Part shown: positions 37,895 to 46,941 of the stretch, piece after piece
Position numbering within the stretch: the stretch's first letter is position 1
Layout: the number at the start of each line of letters is the position of its first letter
Source of the DNA: Rhodobacter sp.
GTDB lineage: Bacteria > Pseudomonadota > Alphaproteobacteria > Rhodobacterales > Rhodobacteraceae
Assembly: GCA_020250125.1 (NCBI GenBank)
Contig: JADCEL010000045.1
Coordinates: 1 to 56,411 of the forward strand
Length of the DNA stretch: 56,411 nt
Direction of reading: 5' to 3'
The notes under the pieces: model-generated
What the model was told of the DNA's origin: nothing
What the model saw: only the letters and a program-made list of their open reading frames with translations
Database searches by the model: none
Position numbers and translations under genes: made by a program

Positions 37895-40800
37895 TATCGA
37901 TAAAAAACTGACGTAACAGTGCACTTGAAGCCCTTGATTCAATCTGTGGTCTCAGGCAGGTTCAGCACCTACCTACCCTTGTTTCTATGTTGGAGACCTT
38001 ATGGACGTTACGATTATTCATCTCAGCGACCTTCATCTCAAAAATGATGCAGAGAACAGATTCAGATTAAAGGTCCTTCGCGAGGATATTTCAAAACTTC
38101 AGGCGAAAGGTCCGGTGTTTACGGCTTTCACCGGAGACCTGGTGCAAGCGGGCAGCGACGGTGCCTACGAGTTGCTTTTTGAAGAGCTGATCGGACCTCT
38201 AGTAGCCATGGGTCACGACATCTTTGTGGTTCCGGGAAACCACGATGTCGACCGGTCCATTGCAAGCGAAGCGTTCTGTGACTCCATGCTCAAGGACCGA
38301 GGGAGCTCCTATCTCTATGACGGAAAGATGTTCCGTCTGGACCATCCTGACACTAGGTTTGATGCCCTAAAGAGCTTCTTCAGTCTTCAAAGTCTGCTTG
38401 GCCCATATGACTGTGAAAGCTACTGGGGCTATGCAGCAACAAAGGGCGCGGTGTCGTTCGTCGGACTAAATTCTGCGTGGCTTTGTTGCGGACGCGAAGC
38501 GAACAAATCCGAGCGCGGACTCCTACGAATTGAACCCGCAGTTCTTGAAGATCTTATAACAAAGATTCCATCCGACACACTTCGGGTCGCGCTGCTGCAC
38601 CACCCGATTGACTGGTTGGAAGAGACGACGCGAAGTGCGGTGAATGATCTCCTGGTCCAGCATTTCGATCTGGTTCTATTTGGACATGTGCACGCGAGCG
38701 ATGCAGCGGGATTGGTAAAGGGACCATCAAACTGCCTGTTTCACCAAGTACCACCGCTTCGCGCCGACTGGTCCAAAGGAACCAATGGTTACGCTGTCAT
38801 TCGCTCTAATGCCGAACACAAGCGCTTCCAGATTGAGTATCGATCTTACTCGAAGCCGCGCCGTGAGTTTGTAGTTGGCGAGGACTTCGCGCCGAAAGGA
38901 ATCTGTCACCCGCGACCCGAGGATATCGATTACTTCAACAATTTGCCGTCAGTTTCCGGCCTGCTCCAGCGCTTCATAGACTCTGCTCCGTTCGACTTTC
39001 TCGACTGGTATCGCAACAATGTGCGTGCAAAATCAAAACAGACCGGATCATTCGTAGTACCAAAAGCCAAGGCGGTTTCACTCGGCGAAGATGGTGTCTG
39101 GTACGGTCCTTCGCAGAGAATCACCGACATACTCGATCAATCTGCCCGTAATCAGTATTTCGTAGCGCCATTGGACGCCGGATCAACGACGTCAGCATTC
39201 ATTGCCTTCAGGCATTTGGCAGAGAAATTTAAAGCGCAAAAGCGCATTCCCACTTACTTCGATGCTCAGAGCGAAAAGATCAGCAAGGCATCCTTGCTTC
39301 GAAAAATGAACCGCACTTCTCTTGTGAAGTTTACCCACTCGGAAACAGAGCAACTTTCCGACAACGGTTCAATTGTAATGGTTGTTGACGGCCTGTGCTT
39401 GGGAGATGTCGGGCAGTTCAATCTGTTCCGCGAGACCGCAGAACGGCACTTTCCACAGGTGCGATTTATCTACTTCCTTAGCACCGAACGGCGTGGAGTT
39501 ACGACTACGGAGGAGAGTGACATCAAGCTTTCTCCCTCCATTGATGAAATGTTTGAACTTGCCCAACTTGAAGTTGCCGACATCCGCTCAATGATTGAGG
39601 CGCGGCTACCGGATTTGGCACTGGATTCACGCGAAGGTATGGTCAGTCATGTTGTCGAGTCGTTCCGGCAAATGGACGAACCGGTATTTGCAAGTAGTGT
39701 GGCGGTTGTTATTGATACGCTTGTACAGGACCCAGAATTCAAGCCACTGAATAAGGCGCGTCTAATCGAGAGGTATGTAGAGTGCCTGCTGGGCAGATTT
39801 GACTTGGAGGATGTTCGGGAAGGTATATTTAACTCTTCCGACAAGATAAGTCTTCTTAGTGTCTTCTCTAGGGACCTCCTTAATCGAGCAGTGACAGGTG
39901 TTTCTGATGCGGACTGGAAGGACTTTACCAAGAAGTATCAGGAAGACTATCTCTTAGAGCTTCCTGGCGGGCTTCTGGACGAATTTATCGAGAAAGGGCT
40001 TTTGACCAGGCACGGTGGAAAGATAACGTTTCGGGGTGACCATCTGTTCTCGTTCTTCGTAGCGCGGCAAATGAAGTTGGATCAAAAGTTTGCGGCTCAA
40101 CTCATCGATAGTGACGGGCTTTTCAAACACTATCGGGAAGTTACTGTATATGGAGAGCTCGAGGGTACGGCCGTGGGGGACGTTCTCGACTCGATGTATG
40201 GATTGCTAAGTGAAATTGAGACACAACTCCTTGAGGACTATTTCCGCGAAGGGATTGACTTGACCACGGAGTGGGAGAAGACTTGCTCTGATGGCGACAC
40301 CGAGGGCCACGAGGCTGCGTTGAGTGCAGCAGCTACTGAATTAAACGGCCGGGCCCCAACCACTGAAGACGCGGACCGTATCGACAATGCCGAGCTCGCA
40401 AACGTGTCGAGGAGGCGAGGCATCGCCATGCGTGATACCGTTCGGGAGGCAGAGGCAAGGTTGCTGGTCGGAATGAGATTATATTCTCTTCTGCTAAAGA
40501 ACGCGTTGCACATTGAGGCAAAGGACAAGCTTCGGCATCTTGAGAAGCTCTTCGATGCCGCTGTGCTCTGGGTTGGCTTCATGTGTAGCTGTAGAGAGGC
40601 CATTACACATTATCCAATTGTGATTGCGGGGGGCGTGCGGTTCATAAATTTCGACGTATTGGTCGATCCGCAGAAGGCTGCACGGGACTTTAAGTACACG
40701 GCCCCGTCGACGGTTTCCAAGCTATTGGCGGCGTCGCTGCGCAACCCCCAACTGGGTGCTGCGATACGAAAAGTATTGCCAAAGCTTGAGCCAATGAGCG

Positions 40801-41184
40801 CATTGTTCGCGCGCGACGCGCTGCTCGAAATGCCAGACGCAAACAATCGAAGGGCGTATATCGATAGTTTGATGGCTGTGGCTGACAAGTCTCTTCTTAC
40901 ATGTTCGCTGCGTACCCTGAGGTCAAAGTTCCTAGCAGCGGGTAGGAAGCGCGAACAGCGGGAGTTCCTTGAAGCGATTGTGGACGAGATAGCTAAGGAT
41001 AAGAGGGTCGCTGGAAAGACAGACTTTGCGAAGATGCGCAAAGCTCGGATCCTTCAGGACTTGCGCGATCAGGCGCATAAGACTGGAGAGTGAAGAAATT
41101 GCCCGCGCGGGTGACAACGCATTTGCGCGGCCAAGACAGTACGGTGTGTCCCTAGCGCCAGCGTGTTGCTGTGTTAGATTCGGA
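37769..41184. other. Low-GC genomic island bounded by imperfect 15-bp inverted repeats
   Basis: The DNA between the two catabolic operons is visibly lower in GC and uses codons such as ATA, TTA and AGA that are rare elsewhere in the window. TCCGAGTCTAACGCA (37769-37783) matches the complement of 41170-41184 at 13 of 15 positions. Both flanking genes end right at these borders. The stretch 37895-38000 holds no gene. It has a short TTGAA/TTCAA inverted repeat (37925-37929, 37938-37942) and presumably the promoter of the island gene. Confidence 0.55.
38001..41093 (+). CDS. Calcineurin-like phosphoesterase fused to a STAND/NACHT-like module; putative immunity protein
   Basis: This 1030-residue protein has a complete metallophosphoesterase domain at residues 1-300: Asp10 and His12 (HLSDLHLK), Asp46 (FTGDLV), Asn80-His81 (PGNHDVD), His200-201 (ALLHHPID), and His229 and His231 (FGHVHASD). 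From about 365 it looks like a STAND-type NTPase (WYGPSQRITDIL, then a hydrophobic strand). The P-loop position reads APLDAGSTT (389-397), with Ser in place of the Walker A lysine. A Walker B-like strand IVMVVDGL ends at Asp463. The rest (about 520-1030) is mainly helical and may be a winged-helix and sensor region. No membrane segments are seen. Ribosome-binding site TGGAG precedes the ATG. Base and codon use differ strongly from neighbours, indicating transfer. Immunity function is inferred from domain design and the solitary island setting. Confidence 0.75.
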   Translation: MDVTIIHLSDLHLKNDAENRFRLKVLREDISKLQAKGPVFTAFTGDLVQAGSDGAYELLFEELIGPLVAMGHDIFVVPGNHDVDRSIASEAFCDSMLKDRGSSYLYDGKMFRLDHPDTRFDALKSFFSLQSLLGPYDCESYWGYAATKGAVSFVGLNSAWLCCGREANKSERGLLRIEPAVLEDLITKIPSDTLRVALLHHPIDWLEETTRSAVNDLLVQHFDLVLFGHVHASDAAGLVKGPSNCLFHQVPPLRADWSKGTNGYAVIRSNAEHKRFQIEYRSYSKPRREFVVGEDFAPKGICHPRPEDIDYFNNLPSVSGLLQRFIDSAPFDFLDWYRNNVRAKSKQTGSFVVPKAKAVSLGEDGVWYGPSQRITDILDQSARNQYFVAPLDAGSTTSAFIAFRHLAEKFKAQKRIPTYFDAQSEKISKASLLRKMNRTSLVKFTHSETEQLSDNGSIVMVVDGLCLGDVGQFNLFRETAERHFPQVRFIYFLSTERRGVTTTEESDIKLSPSIDEMFELAQLEVADIRSMIEARLPDLALDSREGMVSHVVESFRQMDEPVFASSVAVVIDTLVQDPEFKPLNKARLIERYVECLLGRFDLEDVREGIFNSSDKISLLSVFSRDLLNRAVTGVSDADWKDFTKKYQEDYLLELPGGLLDEFIEKGLLTRHGGKITFRGDHLFSFFVARQMKLDQKFAAQLIDSDGLFKHYREVTVYGELEGTAVGDVLDSMYGLLSEIETQLLEDYFREGIDLTTEWEKTCSDGDTEGHEAALSAAATELNGRAPTTEDADRIDNAELANVSRRRGIAMRDTVREAEARLLVGMRLYSLLLKNALHIEAKDKLRHLEKLFDAAVLWVGFMCSCREAITHYPIVIAGGVRFINFDVLVDPQKAARDFKYTAPSTVSKLLAASLRNPQLGAAIRKVLPKLEPMSALFARDALLEMPDANNRRAYIDSLMAVADKSLLTCSLRTLRSKFLAAGRKREQREFLEAIVDEIAKDKRVAGKTDFAKMRKARILQDLRDQAHKTGE

Positions 41185-42747
41185 CGGCATAGATTCCACA
41201 AAGCTGCGGATCGTCGCCAGCGCCCCGTCCAGCGCCTTGCCGTCTTCGTCCTTCAGCGCCGCCTCGCGCAGGCGGCGGGCCCAGTCGGCGGCGTCTTCGC
41301 GCCCGGCGACAAGGGCGATGCCCGCCAGCACGCGGTCGAACTTGGACTGGCCGCGCGCATGGGTGTCAGAGTAACCCTTGATCAGGCGGCGGCAGCGGAT
41401 GACCTCGACCGCCAGATCATAATCCGTCGCCAGACAGTCCAGCGCCGTGGCCAGCCAGCGGTCCAGATGCGCGGTCTCATGCCTGTGCCGCAGGGTGCGG
41501 CGGCGGTAGCCGCGCAGGGCACCCAGGGCTTGCAGCATCAGAAAGGCAGGCAGCGTATCGCTGCGCAGGCGGCGGCCCTTGTTGAACCAGCGGTCAAGCC
41601 GGGCCATCCATTTCGGGCTGGCTTCAACCCTTGCCCCAAGGCGGGCAGGCAGCATCCCGGCGATTTCCTGCGCGCGGGGATGCATGAATTCGGTCAGCTG
41701 GACCAGATTGGCGTCGGTGGCCCCCATTTCAGAGGTGATCCGGCGAAAGCGCGCGCCCTGCGTCTTGAGGTCGGCCACCCGGATCACATCGTCATAGGCC
41801 ATGGCATTGGCGATGTATTTCGCGGCCTCGCGCGTCAGCGCATGGTCCTTGTCGGCGCGGTCCTGCGGCAGAAGGGCGGCCAGCCGGTCAAGATAGTCCG
41901 CGCCATAGGCAAGGTCCTGAAACGCAACCACCTTGCGCAGACCGGCATGGGCCATGTCCTGCACCGGGGCGGGAAATGCGGCGATACGGGCCGTCAGCGC
42001 GCGCCACCCGGCAATCAGGGGTTCGGGGCCGGTCGGCTGCGGCGCGACGGTGGGGGCTGTTGCGGCAGCGGGCGCATCCGGCGGCGCGGCCCCGGCCTGC
42101 GCGGTGGCAAAGGCGGCGGCAAAGGCCCGGAGCGACCCCTCTACCCCCTTGCCCGAGGCGCGGATGGCACCTTCGAAGGCCGCACGGGGAAAGGGCAGCA
42201 CCCCTGCCCCGGCAAGGGCACCGAACAGGCTGGCAGAGATCACCGAGCCTGCGTCGATGGCGATGCGGTCAAAGTCGGCGGCGATAAGGTGGCGGGACGC
42301 GATCCCGGCCGCTGCCAGCGCCTCATCCGTGCTGGCAATGCCGTCGCCCGGCACCGATTTTTCCGAGACGGCCAGCACCCGGTGGGTCGAGGTGATCAGT
42401 ACCGTGCGGTCCGGCGTGACAAAGCCGCGCAGAATGGCGCGGCCCGCCTCCATCATTTCGGCGGCAATCAGGATATCCACATCCCCCGCCGCCGGCAGCA
42501 GCGAGAACACCGGGGGGCGGCCCGTGTCGGGGCACATCTCGATATAGTAGATCGTGGCACCGGTGCGCTGCGCCACCCCGGCGACCGAGGTGGCCTGGCA
42601 GGCGAACCCGCAGGCGCGGGCCACATCCTCGATCCACGAGGCAAGCACGCCACCGCCCTGCCCGCCCACGGCCATCACCGCCAGCTTGATGATGCCCCCC
42701 AGGCCCGGGTCCGGCACGCGCGGCGACAGGGCGGGATGGGCCGTCAT
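41152..42747 (-). CDS. iorB: Indolepyruvate oxidoreductase subunit beta, long form
   Basis: This 531-residue protein begins with the pyruvate:ferredoxin oxidoreductase gamma-type domain (IKLAVMAVGGQGGGVLASWI, residues 15-34, then YYIEMCPDTGRPPVFSLLP). A long C-terminal extension of about 300 residues follows, as found in fused IorB proteins (DUF6537-like). With IorA it would convert indolepyruvate or other aryl-pyruvates to aryl-acetyl-CoA. It overlaps iorA by four bases. The last about 12 residues (SESNTATRWR end) fall inside the right border repeat of the neighbouring island, so the natural C-terminus may have been replaced. Confidence 0.9.
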   Translation of the reverse strand: MTAHPALSPRVPDPGLGGIIKLAVMAVGGQGGGVLASWIEDVARACGFACQATSVAGVAQRTGATIYYIEMCPDTGRPPVFSLLPAAGDVDILIAAEMMEAGRAILRGFVTPDRTVLITSTHRVLAVSEKSVPGDGIASTDEALAAAGIASRHLIAADFDRIAIDAGSVISASLFGALAGAGVLPFPRAAFEGAIRASGKGVEGSLRAFAAAFATAQAGAAPPDAPAAATAPTVAPQPTGPEPLIAGWRALTARIAAFPAPVQDMAHAGLRKVVAFQDLAYGADYLDRLAALLPQDRADKDHALTREAAKYIANAMAYDDVIRVADLKTQGARFRRITSEMGATDANLVQLTEFMHPRAQEIAGMLPARLGARVEASPKWMARLDRWFNKGRRLRSDTLPAFLMLQALGALRGYRRRTLRHRHETAHLDRWLATALDCLATDYDLAVEVIRCRRLIKGYSDTHARGQSKFDRVLAGIALVAGREDAADWARRLREAALKDEDGKALDGALATIRSFVESMPSESNTATRWR

Positions 42748-44891
42748 GCCGCCCCGCCGAAATCAAGGCGGCGGGCCTGACGGCGCGCCTGGAGCCAGCC
42801 GATGACCCGCGCCCGGAAGGCGGCGCGGCGGCGTTCCCACGGCGTGGGGTTATGCACCACATCGGCACGGTAGAAGGACGGGCACAGCACGGCGGCATCG
42901 GCCACTTCGCCGCAGTTGCCGCAGCCGACACAGCTTTGGTCGATGCTGGCCACGGGATCGTCGCGCAGCGGGTCATCCAGCCGCCTGAGGCTGAGCGACG
43001 GGCAGCCCGACAGGCGGATGCAGGCGTGATCGCCGGTACAGATCGCCTCGTCCACGCCAAAGCGCGGGGCTTCCACCCGGCGTCCGTCGCGGATCGCCTG
43101 CTGGCGCAGCGGCTTTTCGCGGCGCTGGCGGTTCAGCATGCATTCGGAAGAGGCGACGATCACCTTCGGGCCGGGCGCATCCGTGGTCAGCGCCTCGGCC
43201 AGCACATCGCGGACATGGCCCACGTCATAGGTGTTGGTGATCTCGCGCACCCAGTTGATGCCGATGCCCTTCACCGCCTTTGAGATCGGGTTTTTCGTGG
43301 CCTTGGTGGCATTGTCGGCGCGCGATGACATCACATCCTGCCCGCCGGTCGCGGCGGAATAGTAATTGTCCACCACCACCGCCAGGCCGTCGGATTTGTT
43401 GAAGACCATGTTGGTGAAGGACGACGACAGGCCGTTATGCCAGAACCCGCCGTCGCCGATGATGGAAATGGGCCGCCGTTCGCCGCCGCCATCGAAAGCG
43501 CCGTTGGCGGCAGGGCCAAGGCCATAGCCCATGGTGGCCCCGCCAACTTCGAATGGGGGCAGCGCGCCGAACAGGTGACAGCCGATGTCGGCGCTGATCT
43601 GGTGCTGGCCCAGGTCCTTCTGCACCAGCTTCAGCGCGGCAAAGATCGGGCGTTCCGGGCAGCCGGTGCAAAAGCCCGGCGGGCGGACCGGCACGGTTTT
43701 CGACAGGTCGGGAATGGCGGGCGCATCCATGTTCGGGGCGCGCACCTGCGCGGGCAGAAGATGGGGGGCCGCCTGTTTCAGGAAGGCGGTTACGCCATCC
43801 AGCAGGACCTGCCCCGTATATTCGCCCGCCATCGGCAGCATGTCCTTGCCATGCAGCCGCACCGTGCTTTGCGCGCGGTACAGGAAGGTGGACAGGGCCT
43901 GTTCGATGAATTCCGGCTGGCCTTCCTCGACCACAAGGAGCGAGCCCTTGCCCCTGGCAAATTCGAGGAATTCCGCGGATACCAGCGGGTAGGTCACGTT
44001 CAGGACGTAAAGCGGCACCTGCGTTTCGCCGTAGATATCTGCAAGCCCAAGGCGTTGCAGGGCGCGCACGACCCCGTTGTACATGCCGCCCTGCACAACG
44101 ATGCCGACGGGGGCCTGCTGCGGGCCGAACCGTTCATTCAGCTTGTGGTCCAGCACATAGCGCTCTGCCGCAGGCCAGCGGTTCTTCACCTTGTCCTGTT
44201 CGTGGTCATAGGACATCGGCGGCAGCACCACGCGGGCGAAATCGCTGCGCGGGGCTGACAGCGCCTCGCGCACAGACAGGGTGGGGCGGCGGTTGTCGCG
44301 GGTGGTGAAGGTGCCCGTCACATGGCAGGACCGGATGCGCACCATCAGCATGACGGGCGAATTCGACGCTTCGGACAGGGCAAAGCCATGGTCCACCGCC
44401 CTGACGATGGAGGGCAGGTTGGGGCGCGGGTCCAGCAGCCAGAACTGGGATTTCATCGCAAAGGCGTGGCTGCGTTCCTGCATGATGGAACTGCCTTCGC
44501 CGTAATCCTCGCCCAGGATGATCAGCGCCCCGCCGGTAACCCCGGAAGACGACAGGTTCGCCAGCGCGTCCGAGGCAACGTTGACGCCGACCGGCCCCTT
44601 GAAGGTCACCGCCCCCCGGATCGGGTAATGCACCGATGCCGCCAGCATGGCTGCCGCCGCCGCCTCGTTCGCGTTCGCCTCGAACCGCACGCCAAGCTCT
44701 GCCAGCAGGTCCTGCGCATCGGCCAGCACATCCATAAGGTGGCTGATCGGCGCGCCCTGATAGCCGCCGACATAGCCGACACCGTTTTCCAGCAGGGCCT
44801 TGGTCAGCGCCAGAATGCCTTCGCCGGTAAAGGTTTCCCCCGCCCGCAGACGCAGGTCTTCGACTTCTGCCCTGAACGACCGTTCCGCCAT
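42744..44891 (-). CDS. iorA: Indolepyruvate ferredoxin oxidoreductase subunit alpha
   Basis: This 715-residue subunit has the pyrimidine-binding part (YVGGYQGAPISHLMDVLADA) and the FTGCPERPIF-type region (GFCTGCPERPIFAALKLV). The thiamine-diphosphate motif is SIIGDGGFWHNGLSSS followed by DNYYSAATGGQD. The C-terminal ferredoxin-like part has a second cluster CVGCGNCGEVADAAVLC. The first cluster is irregular (CTGDHACIRLSGC), which is common in this subfamily. It decarboxylates aryl-pyruvates and transfers the aryl-acetyl unit to CoA with reduction of ferredoxin or another acceptor. It lies 11 bases after marR. Confidence 0.93.
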   Translation of the reverse strand: MAERSFRAEVEDLRLRAGETFTGEGILALTKALLENGVGYVGGYQGAPISHLMDVLADAQDLLAELGVRFEANANEAAAAAMLAASVHYPIRGAVTFKGPVGVNVASDALANLSSSGVTGGALIILGEDYGEGSSIMQERSHAFAMKSQFWLLDPRPNLPSIVRAVDHGFALSEASNSPVMLMVRIRSCHVTGTFTTRDNRRPTLSVREALSAPRSDFARVVLPPMSYDHEQDKVKNRWPAAERYVLDHKLNERFGPQQAPVGIVVQGGMYNGVVRALQRLGLADIYGETQVPLYVLNVTYPLVSAEFLEFARGKGSLLVVEEGQPEFIEQALSTFLYRAQSTVRLHGKDMLPMAGEYTGQVLLDGVTAFLKQAAPHLLPAQVRAPNMDAPAIPDLSKTVPVRPPGFCTGCPERPIFAALKLVQKDLGQHQISADIGCHLFGALPPFEVGGATMGYGLGPAANGAFDGGGERRPISIIGDGGFWHNGLSSSFTNMVFNKSDGLAVVVDNYYSAATGGQDVMSSRADNATKATKNPISKAVKGIGINWVREITNTYDVGHVRDVLAEALTTDAPGPKVIVASSECMLNRQRREKPLRQQAIRDGRRVEAPRFGVDEAICTGDHACIRLSGCPSLSLRRLDDPLRDDPVASIDQSCVGCGNCGEVADAAVLCPSFYRADVVHNPTPWERRRAAFRARVIGWLQARRQARRLDFGGAA

Positions 44892-44902
44892 GCCCGCCCC
44901 TT

Positions 44903-45379
44903 TCAGAAATCGTGTTTACGGATATTGCCCAGCATCTTCTGCAGCGTGGCGACGAAGGCGCGATGCTCGTCTTCGGGAATGCCCTGAAACATCCGGGCAT
45001 AGGCGGCGGCCATCTGTGGCCACATCGCCTCAAATGCGGCGCACCCGGCTGCGGTGATGTGAACGCGGGTCGCGCGGCTGTCGCCGGCATCGGTTTCGCG
45101 CTGGATCAGGCCTTCGCCCGCCAGTTGATCAAGGGCGCGCGACAGGGTGGATTGTTCAACCACGGCATAGACCGCCAGTTCCCGGATCAAGGGCGCGTCG
45201 ATCACCGAAAGAACCGCCAGCGCCCGCATCTTCGGCGTGGTCAGCCCAAGTCCGGCCAGATCGGCCCGCAGGCTGGCGTTGTAGCGGCCCATGATGCGGT
45301 TCATCAGATAGGGCGCGAAATTGCCCAGGCCGATCTCGGCCAGTCCCGGCAGGCCCGTGATGCGGCGCTGATCCGTCAT
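44903..45379 (-). CDS. MarR family transcriptional regulator of the ior operon
   Basis: This 158-residue winged-helix regulator has the helix-turn-helix region PLIRELAVYAVVEQSTLSRALDQLAGEGLI and the wing DAGDSRATRVHITAAG, parts of which are typical of MarR. It is translated from the middle of the minus-strand operon, overlapping the upstream FAD oxidoreductase by four bases. It probably controls the divergent region at 47734-47838 in response to an aryl-pyruvate, aryl-acetyl-CoA or transported compound. Ligand is inference. Confidence 0.9.
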   Translation of the reverse strand: MTDQRRITGLPGLAEIGLGNFAPYLMNRIMGRYNASLRADLAGLGLTTPKMRALAVLSVIDAPLIRELAVYAVVEQSTLSRALDQLAGEGLIQRETDAGDSRATRVHITAAGCAAFEAMWPQMAAAYARMFQGIPEDEHRAFVATLQKMLGNIRKHDF

Positions 45380-46938
45380 GCGCCCAGCGCCTTTGCCGCC
45401 AGATAGCCCGATCCGCCGCCGAGGCCGGGACCGGGATGGGTCGAGGCACCGATGTGGCGCAGCCCGCGCAGGGCGAATGTGCCGCCGGTCGAATGGCTGA
45501 ACGGCCGCCAGAGAAAGAACTGGTCAATGGCGCAGGCCCCGCCATAGGGATCGCCGCCGACAAGGTTGATGTTCATCGCCGCCAGATCGGCCGGCGAACA
45601 GGCACGCCGCGCCAGCTTGATGCGGTCAAAGCCCTTGATGTGCCGCGACAGGATGCGCTCGATCCGGTCGGCAAAAGCCTCTCGCGTGGCGTCGGTCCAG
45701 TCAGGGGTGGTTTCAATCTCGTCCGCCGCATCGCCCTTGATCACGCGGGGCGCATCGGGGATTTGCAGCCAGAGCACCGCCTTGCCGTCAGGTGCGCGGG
45801 TGGGGTCCAGACGGTGGGGCTGGCCCACGCAAATCGTCGGCGTGACGGGCAGCAGGCCGCGTTCCGCCTCGTTGGCGGATTTCGACACGCTGTCGATCCC
45901 GTCGGCAAGATGGATCAGCGCGACATCGTCCAGACCGGGCGTCAGCCAGTCCGGGGGCCGGTCCAGCGCATAGTGAACCTGGAAGTTGCCGCGCCCGTGG
46001 CGGAAGGCGGCGGCTGCGGCGCGGTCTTCGGGCAGGTTGACATCGCGCAGCAGCCGCGACATCAGCTGCCCCGGAGCCACCGAGGCAAGCACGGATTTTG
46101 CCGCAATGGTTTCACCGCCTGCAAGCACCACGCCCGTCACGCGCCCGTCGCGCTGCGTGATCCGGTCCACATCCGCATGGGTGCGAATCTGGCCACCCTG
46201 CGCCTCGATCAGGCGGCGGAAGGCGGCGGCGGCCTGGCCTGCCCCGCCCTTGACCACGGGTGCGCCCGCAGCCTCCAGCGCAAAGGCGATGACCCGGCCC
46301 ATCTTGGCGGAACAGGCGCTTTCCGGGGTCAGTCCGGTATGCAGGACCCAGGGTGCCCACAGCGCCTGGGCCAGCGGGCTGTGATAGGTTTCCAGCCAGC
46401 CGCGCGCCGGGGCAAGGGCCGCGCCAAACCACGCGAGCAACCCACGCGCGCCCCGCTGGCGCATCTGGCGGAACAGCAGTTTCGCCGTCCCCCAGGACCA
46501 AAGCGACCCGCCCAGCAGCGCGAACAGAAACGGCGCTTCCGCCTCGATCGCGCCGACATCGGCGGCGTGCCTGTCGCCATCGCCCGCAGCCAGCGCGTTC
46601 AGCGCCGCCACGTTGCGCGCCCGGTCGGTTGTCAGCACAAGGGCCGATCCGTCCGGGCGCAGCACGGCGGTCGGCTGTGCGGTATGGCAGAACTCCAGCC
46701 CGTGACGGGCCAGGTCCTGCGCCAGCGCCGCACAGGCGGGCGAGGTCAGGAACAGAACAAAGGTCGCCGCCATCACATCATGCCGAAAGCCGGGCAGGGT
46801 CACCTCATCGGTGACCATGCAGCCGCCGATCCGGTCTTCGCGTTCCAGCACCAGCACGCGGTCGCCCTTGCGGGCCAGCAGCGCCGCAGCAACCAGCGCG
46901 TTGATGCCGGACCCGATGATGACGTGATCGACGGCCAC
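45376..46938 (-). CDS. FAD-dependent oxidoreductase, PYROXD2/phytoene-desaturase-like (copy 1)
   Basis: This 520-residue flavoprotein starts with the FAD motif HVIIGSGINALVAAALLARK and GGCMVTDEVTLPGFRHDVM. The C-terminal RHIGASTHPGPGLGGGSGYL closes the FAD site, as in the CrtI/PYROXD2 group. It is a clear paralogue of the gene at 47839 on the other strand (compare GFRHDVMAATF with GFRHDWAAMNL, and LVGGDPYGGACAIDQFFLWRP with LVGGDQICGSHHLTQHFLFRP). The substrate is unknown. It sits three bases after the cyclase gene and overlaps marR by four. Confidence 0.85.
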   Translation of the reverse strand: MAVDHVIIGSGINALVAAALLARKGDRVLVLEREDRIGGCMVTDEVTLPGFRHDVMAATFVLFLTSPACAALAQDLARHGLEFCHTAQPTAVLRPDGSALVLTTDRARNVAALNALAAGDGDRHAADVGAIEAEAPFLFALLGGSLWSWGTAKLLFRQMRQRGARGLLAWFGAALAPARGWLETYHSPLAQALWAPWVLHTGLTPESACSAKMGRVIAFALEAAGAPVVKGGAGQAAAAFRRLIEAQGGQIRTHADVDRITQRDGRVTGVVLAGGETIAAKSVLASVAPGQLMSRLLRDVNLPEDRAAAAAFRHGRGNFQVHYALDRPPDWLTPGLDDVALIHLADGIDSVSKSANEAERGLLPVTPTICVGQPHRLDPTRAPDGKAVLWLQIPDAPRVIKGDAADEIETTPDWTDATREAFADRIERILSRHIKGFDRIKLARRACSPADLAAMNINLVGGDPYGGACAIDQFFLWRPFSHSTGGTFALRGLRHIGASTHPGPGLGGGSGYLAAKALGA

Positions 46939-46941
46939 CTG

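Noticed and set aside
37895-38000. Small gene or toxin-antitoxin partner before the phosphoesterase gene
   Set aside because: The stretch is only about 106 bases and has no start codon with a ribosome-binding site other than that of the large gene.
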